From Candidatus Anaerotignum merdipullorum (GTDB taxonomy: Bacteria > Bacillota > Clostridia > Lachnospirales > Anaerotignaceae): DNA of 64,000 nt. Shown here piece by piece: positions 45,041 through 54,643 of the stretch. The number at the start of each line of letters is the position of its first letter. Positions within the stretch are counted from its first letter, which is position 1. The translations under genes and the position numbers were made by a program. Below the pieces are notes generated by a model, which was not told the DNA's origin, ran no database searches, and saw only the letters and a list, made by a program, of their open reading frames with translations. The stretch lies in contig DXEB01000014.1 of the NCBI GenBank assembly GCA_019115165.1, forward strand, positions 19,692 through 83,691. The letters run 5' to 3'.

Positions 45041-45893
45041 TACCATAGGCTGGTGGCTGCGGGAAGGGACAGAGCGGCTGATGCGTGCAAAGAAAGACAA
45101 TGCGCGAAGGGAAGCGGCGATGTTACTGCAAAAAGCAACGGGGTTGACGCAGACAATCCTGTTGACAGAATCGGAACAGAAAATCAAACCAGAAGCGGCG
45201 CGGAAATACGTCGCTTTTCTGAATGAACGGGAAAATGGGCGACCGTTACAGTATATTCTGGGAGAATGGGAATTTATGGGACTATCGTTTTCGGTAGGAG
45301 AAGGGGTATTGATTCCGCGCGCAGATACGGAAGTGCTGGTAGAAACCATATTGGAGATGGCACAGAAGGAGAGGCTGCATACTGGATTGGACATTGGCAC
45401 TGGTACCGGCTGTATTCCCATCTGTTTGGAAAAGCTGGGCGGCATACAGATGACAGCGGTGGAATTGCATACAGACGCGCTGGCATTTGCGAAGAGAAAC
45501 AACGACAGAAATCGCACCCATGTAACGTTTGTGGAGAGTGATTTATTTGCAAATTTGCCGGAAAATATGGCACCTCTGGACTTTATCGTATCCAATCCGC
45601 CCTATATCCCGCAGGCGGACTGTGACAAGCTGATGCCGGAAGTGCGATTTTTCGAACCGCGCAGTGCGTTAGATGGCGGTGCAGACGGATTGGATGTTTA
45701 CCGGGCGATAATCGCGCAGGCGGGGACTTATCTGCGGGATGGCGGTTGGTTGTTTTTTGAAATTGGATATGACCAGCGGGAAGCGTTGTTTACATTGATG
45801 CAAGCGGCGGGATTTGTTTCTGTTGTATGCAGACAGGATTTGGCTGGGCTGGACAGAGTGGTGTATGGAAAGAAGGGGTGCAGAGATGTTTGA
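45027..45893 (+). CDS. prmC: Release factor glutamine methyltransferase
   Basis: A 288-residue SAM-dependent methyltransferase that modifies the GGQ glutamine of release factors. [14 protein letters not shown] is the SAM motif I and SNPPYIP the catalytic NPPY. Overlaps with DUF1385 upstream (14 bases) and prfA downstream (8 bases) indicate tight coupling with its own substrate gene. Confidence 0.95.
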   Translation: MSRNDTIGWWLREGTERLMRAKKDNARREAAMLLQKATGLTQTILLTESEQKIKPEAARKYVAFLNERENGRPLQYILGEWEFMGLSFSVGEGVLIPRADTEVLVETILEMAQKERLHTGLDIGTGTGCIPICLEKLGGIQMTAVELHTDALAFAKRNNDRNRTHVTFVESDLFANLPENMAPLDFIVSNPPYIPQADCDKLMPEVRFFEPRSALDGGADGLDVYRAIIAQAGTYLRDGGWLFFEIGYDQREALFTLMQAAGFVSVVCRQDLAGLDRVVYGKKGCRDV

Positions 45894-46962
45894 CCGGTTG
45901 GCAGAACTGGAGCGAAAATATATGGATTTGGCGGATCAGGTCAACGATCCCGATTTGATTGCAAACCAGGCAGAATGGCGAAAAAGGATGAAGGAATACA
46001 GCGATATGACACCCATTATAGAGGCATATCGGGAATATGAATTGGTGAAAGCCTCTATTGCAGAAGAATTGGAGCTGTTAGAGGAAAAGTTGGAAGAGGA
46101 TTTTCGAGACTTGGTCAAGGAAGAACTGAATGTCAATAAATCGAGGTTAGAGGAACTGCAGAAAGAGATTACGCTGCTGCTGATTCCTAAGGATCCCAAT
46201 GATGAAAAGAATGTCATTATGGAAATACGCGGTGGTGCAGGCGGAGATGAGGCTGCATTATTTGCAGGAGATTTATTCCGTATGTATGCAAGATATGCAG
46301 AGCGGCATAAATGGAAAATCGAAGTGATGAATACCAGTGAAAGTGATTTGGGCGGATATAAAGAGATTTCTTTTATGATTACGGGACAGGGCGCATATTC
46401 CCGGCTCAAATACGAAAGTGGCGTGCATCGGGTACAGCGGATTCCGACAACCGAGAGCGGCGGCAGAATTCATACGTCTACGGTAACGGTGGCAGTTTTG
46501 CCAGAAGCGGAGGAAGTGGATGTGCATATTGACATGAACGATGTGCGGGTAGATGTATTCCGTGCATCGGGCAACGGTGGGCAGTGCGTCAATACAACGG
46601 ATTCTGCGGTACGGATGACGCATATTCCAACTGGCATTGTGGTATCCTGTCAAAATGAGAAGTCTCAGCTGAAAAACAAGGAACAGGCGCTGAAAGTGCT
46701 GTATGCCCGTGTGTATGAGCGGGAGCGGCAGGCACACGATGCAGCAATTTCCGCAGACCGTCGTTCGCAGGTGGGGACTGGTGACCGCAGTGAGCGGATT
46801 CGAACCTATAATTTTCCTCAGGGGCGTGTGACGGACCATAGAGTGGGGTTAACGCTGCATAAAATCGATGCCATACTGGATGGCGAATTGGATGAGATCA
46901 TGGATGTATTGATCACGACGGACCGAATGGAAAAATTAAAATCGGATTCCGCCGAAACATGA
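45886..46962 (+). CDS. prfA: Peptide chain release factor 1
   Basis: A 358-residue RF1 that reads UAA and UAG. The anticodon-like tripeptide region is RIPTTES and the catalytic loop is [11 protein letters not shown], with Cys after GGQ where His is usual in RF1. ATG after AAGGGGTGCAG inside the prmC end is chosen; the ORF track begins 24 codons early. Confidence 0.96.
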   Translation: MFDRLAELERKYMDLADQVNDPDLIANQAEWRKRMKEYSDMTPIIEAYREYELVKASIAEELELLEEKLEEDFRDLVKEELNVNKSRLEELQKEITLLLIPKDPNDEKNVIMEIRGGAGGDEAALFAGDLFRMYARYAERHKWKIEVMNTSESDLGGYKEISFMITGQGAYSRLKYESGVHRVQRIPTTESGGRIHTSTVTVAVLPEAEEVDVHIDMNDVRVDVFRASGNGGQCVNTTDSAVRMTHIPTGIVVSCQNEKSQLKNKEQALKVLYARVYERERQAHDAAISADRRSQVGTGDRSERIRTYNFPQGRVTDHRVGLTLHKIDAILDGELDEIMDVLITTDRMEKLKSDSAET

Positions 46963-46983
46963 AAAAAGTCGGGTGAGAAAATC

Positions 46984-47535
46984 ATGAAAGAATTATGGAC
47001 ATTGTTCCTTGCGTTTGCCAGAATCGGTGCGTTTACCTTTGGCGGCGGATATGCCATGCTTCCGATGCTGCAGCGGGAAGTGGTACAGAACCGGAAATGG
47101 GCAACGGAAGAAGAGGTGCTGGATTATTTTGCCATCGGGCAGTGTACGCCAGGCGTTATATTTGTGAATACGGCAACCTTCATTGGATATCGGCGCAAAG
47201 GGCTTCCTGGTGCCATCTGTGCAACGGCAGGCAGTGTATTTCCATCGTTGGTTATTATTACGTTGATTGCGGCACTGTTACAGAATTTTGCTCATTTACA
47301 GGTAGTGCAAGATGCATTCGGCGGTATTCGTGTCGTCGTAGGGGTATTGATTCTGCAGGCAGTAGCGGGTATGTGGAAAAAATCCGTTGTGGACAAATTG
47401 GGAATTCTCTTAGCGGCAGCGGCATTTGCCGTAGCGACCTTTACAGAACTTTCTCCGGTGTGGATGGTTCTTGTCGGTGGTGCGGCAGGAATTTGTATTC
47501 AAGCGCTGGCAGAACGGAAAAAGGGAGGGCGCTGA
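46984..47535 (+). CDS. Chromate transporter family protein, half 1
   Basis: A 183-residue short-chain CHR protein with about five to six helices. FARIGAFTFGGGYAMLPMLQREVV and CTPGVIFVNTATFIGY are the domain motifs. Short CHR proteins work as pairs of homologous halves with opposite topology, and the second half follows immediately. Substrate in this organism is not established; chromate efflux or sulfate-like anion transport are possible. Confidence 0.9.
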   Translation: MKELWTLFLAFARIGAFTFGGGYAMLPMLQREVVQNRKWATEEEVLDYFAIGQCTPGVIFVNTATFIGYRRKGLPGAICATAGSVFPSLVIITLIAALLQNFAHLQVVQDAFGGIRVVVGVLILQAVAGMWKKSVVDKLGILLAAAAFAVATFTELSPVWMVLVGGAAGICIQALAERKKGGR

Positions 47536-47537
47536 GT

Positions 47538-48116
47538 GTGATGCAGATGGTCATTTTGTTTTTGGAGTTTTTTAAGATCGGCTTATTTTCCATCGGCGGC
47601 GGATTAGCAACTTTGCCGTTTATGTATGATCTGGCGGAAAAATATGATTGGCTGCCTATGGAGCAGATTCCGGATATGATTGCCGTTGCAGAAGCGACAC
47701 CGGGTCCGCTTGGTGTGAATATGGCAGTATACGCGGGGTTTCAGTGCGCAGGCGTGGTTGGCAGTACCATTGCTACTGCAGGATTGGTGGCGCCTTCGAT
47801 TATTGTGATTATCTTGGTATATCTCTTTTTGGAAAAATTCCGCCAGAGCAAAACCGTAGACTGGGTGTTTTACGGTCTGCGTCCGGTGGTAGTGGGGCTG
47901 ATTGCTTCCGCCGGTTTTGGTGTGATGGTAATGGCACTGTTTTCTATGGATGCGATTGGCGCGCAGGGGAGGATTGACTGGGCGTCGTTGCTGCGTTGGA
48001 AAGAATGGATATTATTTTTGGTGGTATTGCTGGCAGCAAGAAAATGGAAAGAGATGCATCCAGTGGTATGGATTGCCATTGGCGCCGCAGCCGGGATCAT
48101 CTTTCATATGGCATAA
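47538..48116 (+). CDS. Chromate transporter family protein, half 2
   Basis: A 192-residue partner of the previous gene, with FFKIGLFSIGGGLATLPFMYDLA and ATPGPLGVNMAVYAGF. It starts with GTG (or ATG one codon later) after GGGAGG, two bases past the first half. The track ORF 46995-48116 runs through the first half in a wrong frame and is rejected. Confidence 0.9.
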   Translation: MMQMVILFLEFFKIGLFSIGGGLATLPFMYDLAEKYDWLPMEQIPDMIAVAEATPGPLGVNMAVYAGFQCAGVVGSTIATAGLVAPSIIVIILVYLFLEKFRQSKTVDWVFYGLRPVVVGLIASAGFGVMVMALFSMDAIGAQGRIDWASLLRWKEWILFLVVLLAARKWKEMHPVVWIAIGAAAGIIFHMA

Positions 48117-48427
48117 CAAGCAAATGCGCTGTAAGCGGCATGGCGAAACGGCTGCGCGTTTTAAGATGTCAAATCCCCTAAGTACGCAGAAGGGATGGAT
48201 GTTCACCGGAAAAATTTGGTATTGCAGGGCTTTGGCAAAGACAAAGCGGTAGGAAGGAATCTTGGAGGATATCGTGATCAAAAGACGGAAAAAAGAGAAC
48301 GGGCTTTTTTGGATTTGCTGGCATTGGTTTCGTTGGAAGCTGGTGCCTTTTTGATTGGAGGGAAGTTCTGTTTTCTAGACTCTTGCCATATGCTGAACAG
48401 AGAAGGGTTTTTGGAGGAGGTACGCAT
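48117..48427. other. Gap without recognised gene
   Basis: About 310 bases between the chromate pair and a small membrane protein gene. No conserved structure is recognised. Confidence 0.4.
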
Positions 48428-48901
48428 ATGGCGGTATCTTTTTGGGCAGTCTTTTGTGTGATATATGGCATTTGTACGCTGCTTTTGCCGAGGAAGGCTG
48501 GTCGGATGTTTGTATGGCATGGATTTTTGGCGGGCATGTCGGTCGCCTTTTTTTGTCTGCATTTTCTGCCCGGCGTTTTTGAGCAGGATATGTTTTACAG
48601 TGTTATAGCAGGCGTTTTGGGCGGGGTTGCACTGGGGACGGCAGTGGAAAAACATCACCCGATTTCTGGCAGTCTGGTTTGCTTTTGGTTGGCGGCATTA
48701 TTATGGAGTTTATTCAGCACAGGAAATGTTGGAAAGCTGGAAATTATCCTGGGTGCCTTAAGCGGCGGCGCCTGTCTGTATGTATCCTGTGCCGCTGTGT
48801 TGCCAGAAGAAGCAGGACCGCGGGAATGTCTGTGGCGCGGCGCAGGTGGACTGCTGGGATTTTGGCTGGGGGTATGGCTGGATTTCATGCGGATATCATA
48901 G
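48428..48901 (+). CDS. Small polytopic membrane protein, hypothetical
   Basis: A 157-residue protein with about five hydrophobic segments and short loops. ATG follows GGAGGTACGC, a strong site. Features such as HGFLAGMSVAFFCLHFLPGVFE and LSGGACLYVSCAAVLPEEAGP (quoted in part) loosely recall ZIP-like metal transporters, but it is too short and no family is assigned. It lies before glgP, which has its own promoter. Confidence 0.7.
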   Translation: MAVSFWAVFCVIYGICTLLLPRKAGRMFVWHGFLAGMSVAFFCLHFLPGVFEQDMFYSVIAGVLGGVALGTAVEKHHPISGSLVCFWLAALLWSLFSTGNVGKLEIILGALSGGACLYVSCAAVLPEEAGPRECLWRGAGGLLGFWLGVWLDFMRIS

Positions 48902-48918
48902 GAATTGCGGAGAAATGT

Positions 48919-48948
48919 TTGCAAAGCAGCAGCGCTTTATGATATAGT
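48919..48948 (+). promoter_or_regulatory. Putative sigma-A promoter of glgP
   Basis: TTGCAA (48919-48924), 18-base spacer, TATAGT (48943-48948), 75 bases before the glgP start. Confidence 0.55.
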
Positions 48949-49022
48949 GAATAACAAAGTGACGAATTCCGCTGGAAAGAGAAGGTGCGGAGGCGATCAA
49001 ACAAATACATTGGGGGATTCAT

Positions 49023-51485
49023 ATGAAACAGCTTTTGGAAAAAGAGACACTGAAGAAAATGATTCGAGAAAACGTGAAAACGTTGTATCGTAAGACACTG
49101 GAGACAGCGACGCCGGAAGAAGTATACCAGGCGGCGGTATTTGCGGTGCGGGACGTGATCACGGAAAAATGGATGAAGACCCATGACGAGTATTATGAAA
49201 AGGATGTCAAAGTGGTCTATTATTTATCCATGGAATTTTTGATGGGCAGATTTTTTGGCAATAGCTTGATCAATCTAGAGATGTATGAGGAAGTCAAAGA
49301 GGTTTTTGCGGAATTGGGAATTGATTACAATATGGTTGAGGAAGCGGAACCGGATCCTGGATTGGGAAATGGTGGTTTGGGGCGACTTGCAGCATGTTTC
49401 CTAGATTCTCTTTCCACATTGGAACTGCCGGCATATGGCTGCGGCATTCGGTATCATTACGGTATTTTTGAGCAGAAGATTGAAAACGGCTATCAGGTCG
49501 AGGCGCCGGATAATTGGCTGGAAGACGGTGATCCATGGGGGATTAAGCGCAGTGAATATGCGGTGGAAGTGAAGTTTGGCGGACATGTGCGGGCGGTTCC
49601 CAAAGGAAATGGGGAATATCGTTTTATACAAGAGGGTTACCAGTCGGTGATTGCGGTTCCATATGATTATCCGGTGATTGGATATGGTAATAACACGGTC
49701 AATACCCTGCGGCTGTGGGAAGCGCGACCGAAGAATCAGCTGGATTTGAAGTTTTTTAATGAGGGCAACTACCAAAAAGCTGCGGAAGAAGAGGTGCTGG
49801 CAAGTACCATGACGGATGTGCTCTATCCTGCGGATGAGCATATACAGGGCAAAGAGCTGCGTCTGCGTCAGCAGTATTTCTTCATTTCCGCAACGGTACA
49901 ACGTGTAGTGGAGCGGTTCAAAAAGCATCATACGGATTTTCGGGAACTTCCACAGAAAGCGGCATTCCAGCTCAATGATACCCATCCCAGTATGGCGGTG
50001 GCGGAATTGATGCGTGTGTTGGTAGATGACAATGATTTGCCTTGGGATGAGGCATGGGAGATTACCAAACAGGTATGTGCATACACCAATCATACCATTA
50101 TGTCGGAAGCGCTGGAGAAATGGCCGATGGAGCTGTTTAGCCGCTTGCTGCCGCGTATTTATCAAATTGTGGAAGAAATCAACCGCCGTTACTGTCTGGA
50201 ATTACAGGCAAAATACGGCGAAGATCCGGAAAAAATCCGGCAAATGGCGATTATTGCCGACGGGCAGATTCGTATGGCGTATCTTGCTATTGTAGGCAGC
50301 TATTCGGTCAACGGCGTGGCGGCGCTGCACACGGAAATTCTGAAACATCAGGAATTAAAGGACTTCTATGCGCTTTATCCGGAAAAATTCAATAACAAAA
50401 CAAACGGGATTACCCAGCGCAGATGGCTGCTGCACGCCAACAGGGGGTTGGCATCCCTGATTACCGAGACCATTGGAGATGGTTGGATTACGGATTTGTC
50501 CCAATTAGAGCAATTGCTGCCCTACGCGCAGGAGGAATCCTTCCGGCGGCGTTTTATGGAAGTGAAGCAGGCGAATAAAACGGCGCTGGCGCGCTATATC
50601 AAAGAAACAAAAGGGATTGAGATTGATCCGCATTCCATTTTTGATATTCAGGTCAAGCGGCTGCATGAATATAAACGTCAGTTACTCAATGTGCTGCATA
50701 TCATCGGGCTGTATAATCGGCTGAAGATGGAGCCGGGACTGGATATGGTGCCAAGAACGTTCATTTTCGGCGCGAAAGCAGCCGCAGGATATCGCCGTGC
50801 GAAGTTAATTATTAAACTGATTCATGCGGTGGCGGATGTGGTGAACCATGACGCAACCATTGGTGGGAAAATAAAAGTGGTATTTATGGAAAATTATCGA
50901 GTTTCTTTGGCAGAGCGGTTGATTCCGGCAGCGGATGTCAGTGAACAGATTTCTACGGCGGGGAAAGAGGCTTCCGGTACCGGCAATATGAAATTTATGC
51001 TCAACGGCGCGTTGACGGTTGGCACGATGGATGGAGCCAATGTGGAAATTTATGAAGAAGTGGGGAAAGACAATATCTTTATTTTTGGGATGTCTGCAGA
51101 AGAAGTGCAGAAACAATCACAAGGCGGATATGACCCATGGTCGGTCTATAACATGAATCAGGAAGTTCGGATGGCGCTGACTAGCTTGATTGACGGCACA
51201 TTTGACGCTAATACAGATTTATTCCGGGAATTATATGACGCATTATTAAACGGCTGCGGCGGCAGAGCGGATGAATACTTTGTGTTGGCGGACTATGCGG
51301 ATTATGCTCGCGCGCAATGGGATGTGGATGCGGCATATCGTGATTCAGAAAAGTGGGCGAAAATGGCAATTCATAATGTAGCAAAAAGCGGGAAGTTTTC
51401 CAGTGACCGAACTGTTCGGGAGTATGCATCGGAGATTTGGCATCTGCAACCGCTGCATATCGAACTGGAGGAAACAGAAGGATAA
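49023..51485 (+). CDS. glgP: Glycogen/starch alpha-glucan phosphorylase
   Basis: An 820-residue GT35 phosphorylase releasing glucose 1-phosphate from glycogen. Conserved blocks include EPDPGLGNGGLGRLAACFLDS (quoted in part), KRLHEYKRQLLN and the PLP-lysine motif EASGTGNMKFMLNGA, C-terminal. No other glycogen genes are nearby. ATG follows GGGGGATTC, a moderate site. Confidence 0.96.
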   Translation: MKQLLEKETLKKMIRENVKTLYRKTLETATPEEVYQAAVFAVRDVITEKWMKTHDEYYEKDVKVVYYLSMEFLMGRFFGNSLINLEMYEEVKEVFAELGIDYNMVEEAEPDPGLGNGGLGRLAACFLDSLSTLELPAYGCGIRYHYGIFEQKIENGYQVEAPDNWLEDGDPWGIKRSEYAVEVKFGGHVRAVPKGNGEYRFIQEGYQSVIAVPYDYPVIGYGNNTVNTLRLWEARPKNQLDLKFFNEGNYQKAAEEEVLASTMTDVLYPADEHIQGKELRLRQQYFFISATVQRVVERFKKHHTDFRELPQKAAFQLNDTHPSMAVAELMRVLVDDNDLPWDEAWEITKQVCAYTNHTIMSEALEKWPMELFSRLLPRIYQIVEEINRRYCLELQAKYGEDPEKIRQMAIIADGQIRMAYLAIVGSYSVNGVAALHTEILKHQELKDFYALYPEKFNNKTNGITQRRWLLHANRGLASLITETIGDGWITDLSQLEQLLPYAQEESFRRRFMEVKQANKTALARYIKETKGIEIDPHSIFDIQVKRLHEYKRQLLNVLHIIGLYNRLKMEPGLDMVPRTFIFGAKAAAGYRRAKLIIKLIHAVADVVNHDATIGGKIKVVFMENYRVSLAERLIPAADVSEQISTAGKEASGTGNMKFMLNGALTVGTMDGANVEIYEEVGKDNIFIFGMSAEEVQKQSQGGYDPWSVYNMNQEVRMALTSLIDGTFDANTDLFRELYDALLNGCGGRADEYFVLADYADYARAQWDVDAAYRDSEKWAKMAIHNVAKSGKFSSDRTVREYASEIWHLQPLHIELEETEG

Positions 51486-51507
51486 TCTCATAGATAGGAT
51501 AGATGCA

Positions 51508-51553
51508 AAAAAAGGCACGTCATTGCGCAAAAAAGTGCGCGCGTGCCTTTTTT
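51508..51553. terminator. Strong terminator between glgP and the XRE gene
   Basis: A 12-bp perfect outer stem AAAAAAGGCACG / CGTGCCTTTTTT with an inner GCGC helix lies between convergent genes and can serve both. Confidence 0.88.
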
Positions 51554-51590
51554 CTATGCAGAGAGGAAACAGCAGGTTGCTTGGGAAGAT

Positions 51591-51914
51591 TCAAGATTCC
51601 AGCAAATCATCGATCAATGCCAGAATATGTTGCGCCTGTTTTGCATTCAAACGAGAGAATTTTTCTGTCAATTCTTGCGTGAGGGTAGGATTTTCCACGG
51701 TATCATTGAAAAAATCTTTCGGATGGATGCCGAGGTATTCACAAATATAGAAAAACACCGTCATAGACGGAAGTATGCGCTTGTTCTCGATGCTGTTGAT
51801 ATAGTTTTCACTCTGCCCGATCGAAAGACTCATATCCCGTGCAGACACTTTCTTTTGATTGCGAAGCTGGGACAGGCGGGAAGAGAGGAAGGATTCAAAG
51901 TCTTTTGTATTCAT
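51591..51914 (-). CDS. XRE-family transcriptional regulator
   Basis: A 107-residue protein with a Cro/C1-type helix-turn-helix in residues 8-65 (VSARDMSLSIGQSENYINSIEN) and a C-terminal helical tail (residues 75-107) that may dimerise. Divergent from another XRE gene across a 135-base AT-rich gap. Target unknown. Confidence 0.9.
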   Translation of the reverse strand: MNTKDFESFLSSRLSQLRNQKKVSARDMSLSIGQSENYINSIENKRILPSMTVFFYICEYLGIHPKDFFNDTVENPTLTQELTEKFSRLNAKQAQHILALIDDLLES

Positions 51915-51983
51915 ATTGCATCACCTGTTACTATTATAAGATGGAAAGGAAAACAGAATGTATTTTTATAATGTGTAAATATA

Positions 51984-52012
51984 TTGAAATTATTATTTTG
52001 AATATATATAAT
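51984..52012 (+). promoter_or_regulatory. Sigma-A promoter of the second XRE gene
   Basis: TTGAAA (51984-51989), 17-base spacer, TATAAT (52007-52012). It overlaps an ATATATT/AATATAT inverted repeat that could be an operator for either regulator. Confidence 0.65.
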
Positions 52013-52049
52013 GAGGGGGAGGGAGAAAAACAGAACGGGAGGAACGGAA

Positions 52050-52346
52050 ATGAGCAAAGATTTTGCGCAGCGGCTGCGGACACTTCGGAAAGAGAGTGGA
52101 ATTACACAGGCGAAGTTGGGGCAAATATTACATTATGGCTGTACGACGATTGCCAATTATGAATCCGGCAGGAATGAACCGTCATATGAAGATTTGATTG
52201 TCATTGCGGATTATTTTGGCGTTAGTCTGGATTATCTGTTAGGCAGGACAGAGGATCGTAAGAATGATTTGGCGGAATTGATGTACTGTTGTGAAGAGAT
52301 ATCTCTGGCAAAGGTGCTTCGAATGATTGAGGTATATCGAAAGTGA
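52050..52346 (+). CDS. XRE-family transcriptional regulator
   Basis: A 98-residue protein: HTH in residues 5-60 (SGITQAKLGQILHYGCTTIANYE) with the common FGVSLDYLLGRTEDR ending of Firmicute SinR/immR-like regulators, then a short helix. ATG follows GGGAGGAACGG. A tRNA-Arg gene lies 80 bases downstream. No phage genes are present. Confidence 0.9.
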   Translation: MSKDFAQRLRTLRKESGITQAKLGQILHYGCTTIANYESGRNEPSYEDLIVIADYFGVSLDYLLGRTEDRKNDLAELMYCCEEISLAKVLRMIEVYRK

Positions 52347-52382
52347 AGGGAAGGAATTTTTGGAAAAATAAGAAAAGAATGT

Positions 52383-52411
52383 TTGACAGATGGCAATTTT
52401 TCCTGTACAAT
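52383..52411 (+). promoter_or_regulatory. Promoter of tRNA-Arg
   Basis: TTGACA (52383-52388), 17-base spacer, TACAAT (52406-52411), 15 bases before the tRNA. Confidence 0.88.
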
Positions 52412-52425
52412 ATAAGTCACGGTTT

Positions 52426-52498
52426 GCACTCTTAGCTCAGGGGATAGAGCGTTCGGCTCCGGACCGAAAGGCCGCAGGTTCGAATCCTGTAGAGTGCA
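52426..52498 (+). tRNA. tRNA-Arg (CCG)
   Basis: A 73-nt cloverleaf: acceptor GCACTCT/AGAGTGC, anticodon CCG in TTCGGCTCCGGACCGAA, T-loop CAGGTTCGAATCCTG. Discriminator A; CCA is not encoded. Confidence 0.95.
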
Positions 52499-52502
52499 GA
52501 AA

Positions 52503-52537
52503 AAAAGAAGTCTTGGTTTTCCAAGACTTCTTTTTTT
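52503..52537. terminator. Terminator of tRNA-Arg
   Basis: A 12-bp perfect stem AAGAAGTCTTGG / CCAAGACTTCTT with a TTTT loop and T-run, preceded by an A-run on the other side, so it can also end the convergent stalk-protein gene. Confidence 0.92.
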
Positions 52538-52617
52538 TATAAATGATAAGCAATATAAGCCATGAAAAAGAGTTATTCAGGACGAGGGAAGATAGATTGC
52601 ATGAAGATTCTTTCTGC

Positions 52618-53649
52618 TTATCCTTGGGCAGTGATGGTCAAAGAATGGTCCTCAGTGGTTACGGTATAGCCAACCAGTACACCAAAAGCGTCTGCAGGAA
52701 CATACATGGTTCCTTGACTGTCAATATAGGGTGCAGCACCGAATGAGATAGGAGCAGTCATACCGACGGCATGAGGGATGGTGGCGATGGAGGCATACAG
52801 ATCCATCCCTTCTGTCAGATCCATGGTGCGTGCATCGCTGGTCAGCGTGGCGGTTCTGGTATCTCGATCCCAAGATAGATGCAGTCCCAAAGCGTCGGCA
52901 GTTTCTCGCAGCGGCACGTAAGATATACTTCCTATGGTGGGCAGACTGTCTGCGGAATAAGAAATTCGAACAGGGGAGGCTGTGGTTTCCGTATGAGAGG
53001 GAAGCACGACCAGATGTTTGGCAAATGTCTGGGCAGGATCACTTTCTGCTACTGTCTCATACCAGGTGAAGAAACGATCGCCTGATTGCAAATCTGATAG
53101 AGAAAAGGAACTGTTATCGATATAAGTGGTGACGGCGGCGTCTATGGGTATGGAAATGTTTAAGCTGCCATTGTCAGTGGTAATGCAATAGCCAGTTTTT
53201 GTGGCAGAAATGTCTGTTACAGTATGCAGATGGGCGCAAGAAACATCCATGGGTATATTTGTGACGATGGCTTCTGCTGCTACTTGTGGCGGCAGGCTGG
53301 CTGTGGTGGCGGCGTGATGATAAATGTACACAGCATCTCCTGCTTGCAGATCAGACGAAGACAAGCGTATCCCCCTGCCGCTGTCCAAAAAAGCAGTACT
53401 ATCGCTGACCAGACAAAGTATGTTATTGTCATATTGGTCTGAGATCAGAAGAGAATCCACGGTTTCTCCATCAAAGGAAAAAGATTGTATGGTACCGTAT
53501 GTCAGAGAACGTTGAGGTGCTATGGCAGGCTGTGCGCCGGCGGTATCAGAGGCGGAAATGATGTTGTTTGCAGCAAAGGCTGCGGGGGCTGTACTGCAAA
53601 CGAAAATGACGCTGAGAGTAAGAATATTAGCGATGAGATGATGTTTCAT
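52618..53649 (-). CDS. Exported protein with copper-amine-oxidase-like stalk domain
   Basis: A 343-residue secreted protein. The signal peptide ends at APAAFAA. The middle (about residues 40-210) carries two similar segments of about 80 residues (GTIQSFSFDGETVDSLLISDQYD and VTDISATKTGYCITTDNGSL), suggesting an internal repeat. Residues about 235-343 are a stalk domain (SYVPLRETADALGLHLSWDRDTRTATL). Such domains are envelope binding modules; no enzyme is attached. ATG follows AAAAGGAGGAC; the ORF track adds 29 codons. Confidence 0.85.
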   Translation of the reverse strand: MKHHLIANILTLSVIFVCSTAPAAFAANNIISASDTAGAQPAIAPQRSLTYGTIQSFSFDGETVDSLLISDQYDNNILCLVSDSTAFLDSGRGIRLSSSDLQAGDAVYIYHHAATTASLPPQVAAEAIVTNIPMDVSCAHLHTVTDISATKTGYCITTDNGSLNISIPIDAAVTTYIDNSSFSLSDLQSGDRFFTWYETVAESDPAQTFAKHLVVLPSHTETTASPVRISYSADSLPTIGSISYVPLRETADALGLHLSWDRDTRTATLTSDARTMDLTEGMDLYASIATIPHAVGMTAPISFGAAPYIDSQGTMYVPADAFGVLVGYTVTTEDHSLTITAQG

Positions 53650-54415
53650 AAAAAGTCCTCCTTTTGTTTTTTGCAAAAACTCTTGTCTGTTGCCAGAAAA
53701 AGTCCTGCGAAATATGCTCGCGTGTTTTTCTCGCAATTGGTTTTGATTACATTTTTACATTTGGACGAGGAGAAATAAAAAAAGTTGCGTATGATTGGAA
53801 GAAATAGATAGGATGAATGATTGGAAAATGATGATTGGACTGTAGAGAGAAGGCTGACTGTTACGATGAAAGCGATTGTCATGGATATGTTTTGGAAAGA
53901 AAAGGAAACATGTGAATCGAATAAAATGGGAATGCGAAATGGGATGAAGTTCTTAGGTATGAAAGAAATGAATACAGGTGAGAGGATGCGACAGTAAGAG
54001 GAAAGCAGAATCAAAGAAAATCTCTGTAAAAACAAAGTAAAAACAGTATGATTTCATGGATAAGCCTTCTATATGTTTCTGTGATATTTCGCAAAATCAT
54101 ATCGGATACTATATGATTTTGCATTAGGCAGTTTGGTTCTATTTGACTGTTCGGTTTCCAGCAGTCGCACTTCTTGCGCTGACTTCTGCTAGAGCGATCC
54201 ATTTGTAAGGGCAAACATTTTCTCATACGGCAAATACTTCATTATCTTTCTTACTGCATATGCGATACTTTTGGATGCCAAGGGTTATTTTATGAGTAAA
54301 CAATCCAGGCATCAAAGTAAAAAAACGTGCGGATCAGCGTTTCTATTCAAGCTGTCTGCACGTTCCCTGTCCCATAAAAAAATTTACACGATGATACGTC
54401 TGCTGTATCTAAAAA
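53650..54415. other. Long gap with one perfect hairpin
   Basis: About 770 bases upstream of the stalk-protein gene and behind tRNA-Gly. The 129-codon and 71-codon minus ORFs are not convincing. A perfect 12-bp hairpin GCAAAATCATAT / ATATGATTTTGC lies at 54091-54122 with no T-run. The sequence around it resembles decayed coding DNA but I could not identify a source. Confidence 0.45.
54091..54122. repeat. Perfect 12-bp inverted repeat
   Basis: GCAAAATCATAT, 8-base loop, ATATGATTTTGC. There is no T-run in either direction, so it is not an ordinary terminator. Confidence 0.6.
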
Positions 54416-54486
54416 AGCGGATGACGGGAATCGAACCCGCCTCTAAAGCTTGGGAAGCTTTCATTCTACCAATGAACTACATCCGC
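54416..54486 (-). tRNA. tRNA-Gly (CCC)
   Basis: A 71-nt cloverleaf on the minus strand: acceptor GCGGATG/CATCCGC, anticodon CCC in AAAGCTTCCCAAGCTTT, T-loop CGGGTTCGATTCCCG, U73 discriminator as in bacterial tRNA-Gly. A TTTTTT run follows. Confidence 0.95.
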
Positions 54487-54500
54487 AAAGTACATTAACT

Positions 54501-54529
54501 ATTATAACCAGAAGTGTGCAATCTGTAAA
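54501..54529 (-). promoter_or_regulatory. Promoter of tRNA-Gly
   Basis: On the minus strand TTTACA (54524-54529), 17-base spacer and TATAAT (54501-54506), 14 bases before the tRNA. Confidence 0.88.
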
Positions 54530-54643
54530 GCCCTAATTTTTTTACAAATTTTTTGTCAATTTCCTATGTTTTTTCAGGCTGTCTTTTTTTTCGTCGGGCA
54601 TACTAAGTGCAGATGATTTTTATAAAAAAGAGAGGAATGGGAA

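Noticed and set aside
46995-48116. 373-codon plus ORF spanning both chromate transporter genes
   Set aside because: Its first half reads half 1 in the wrong frame; only the last 192 codons are real.
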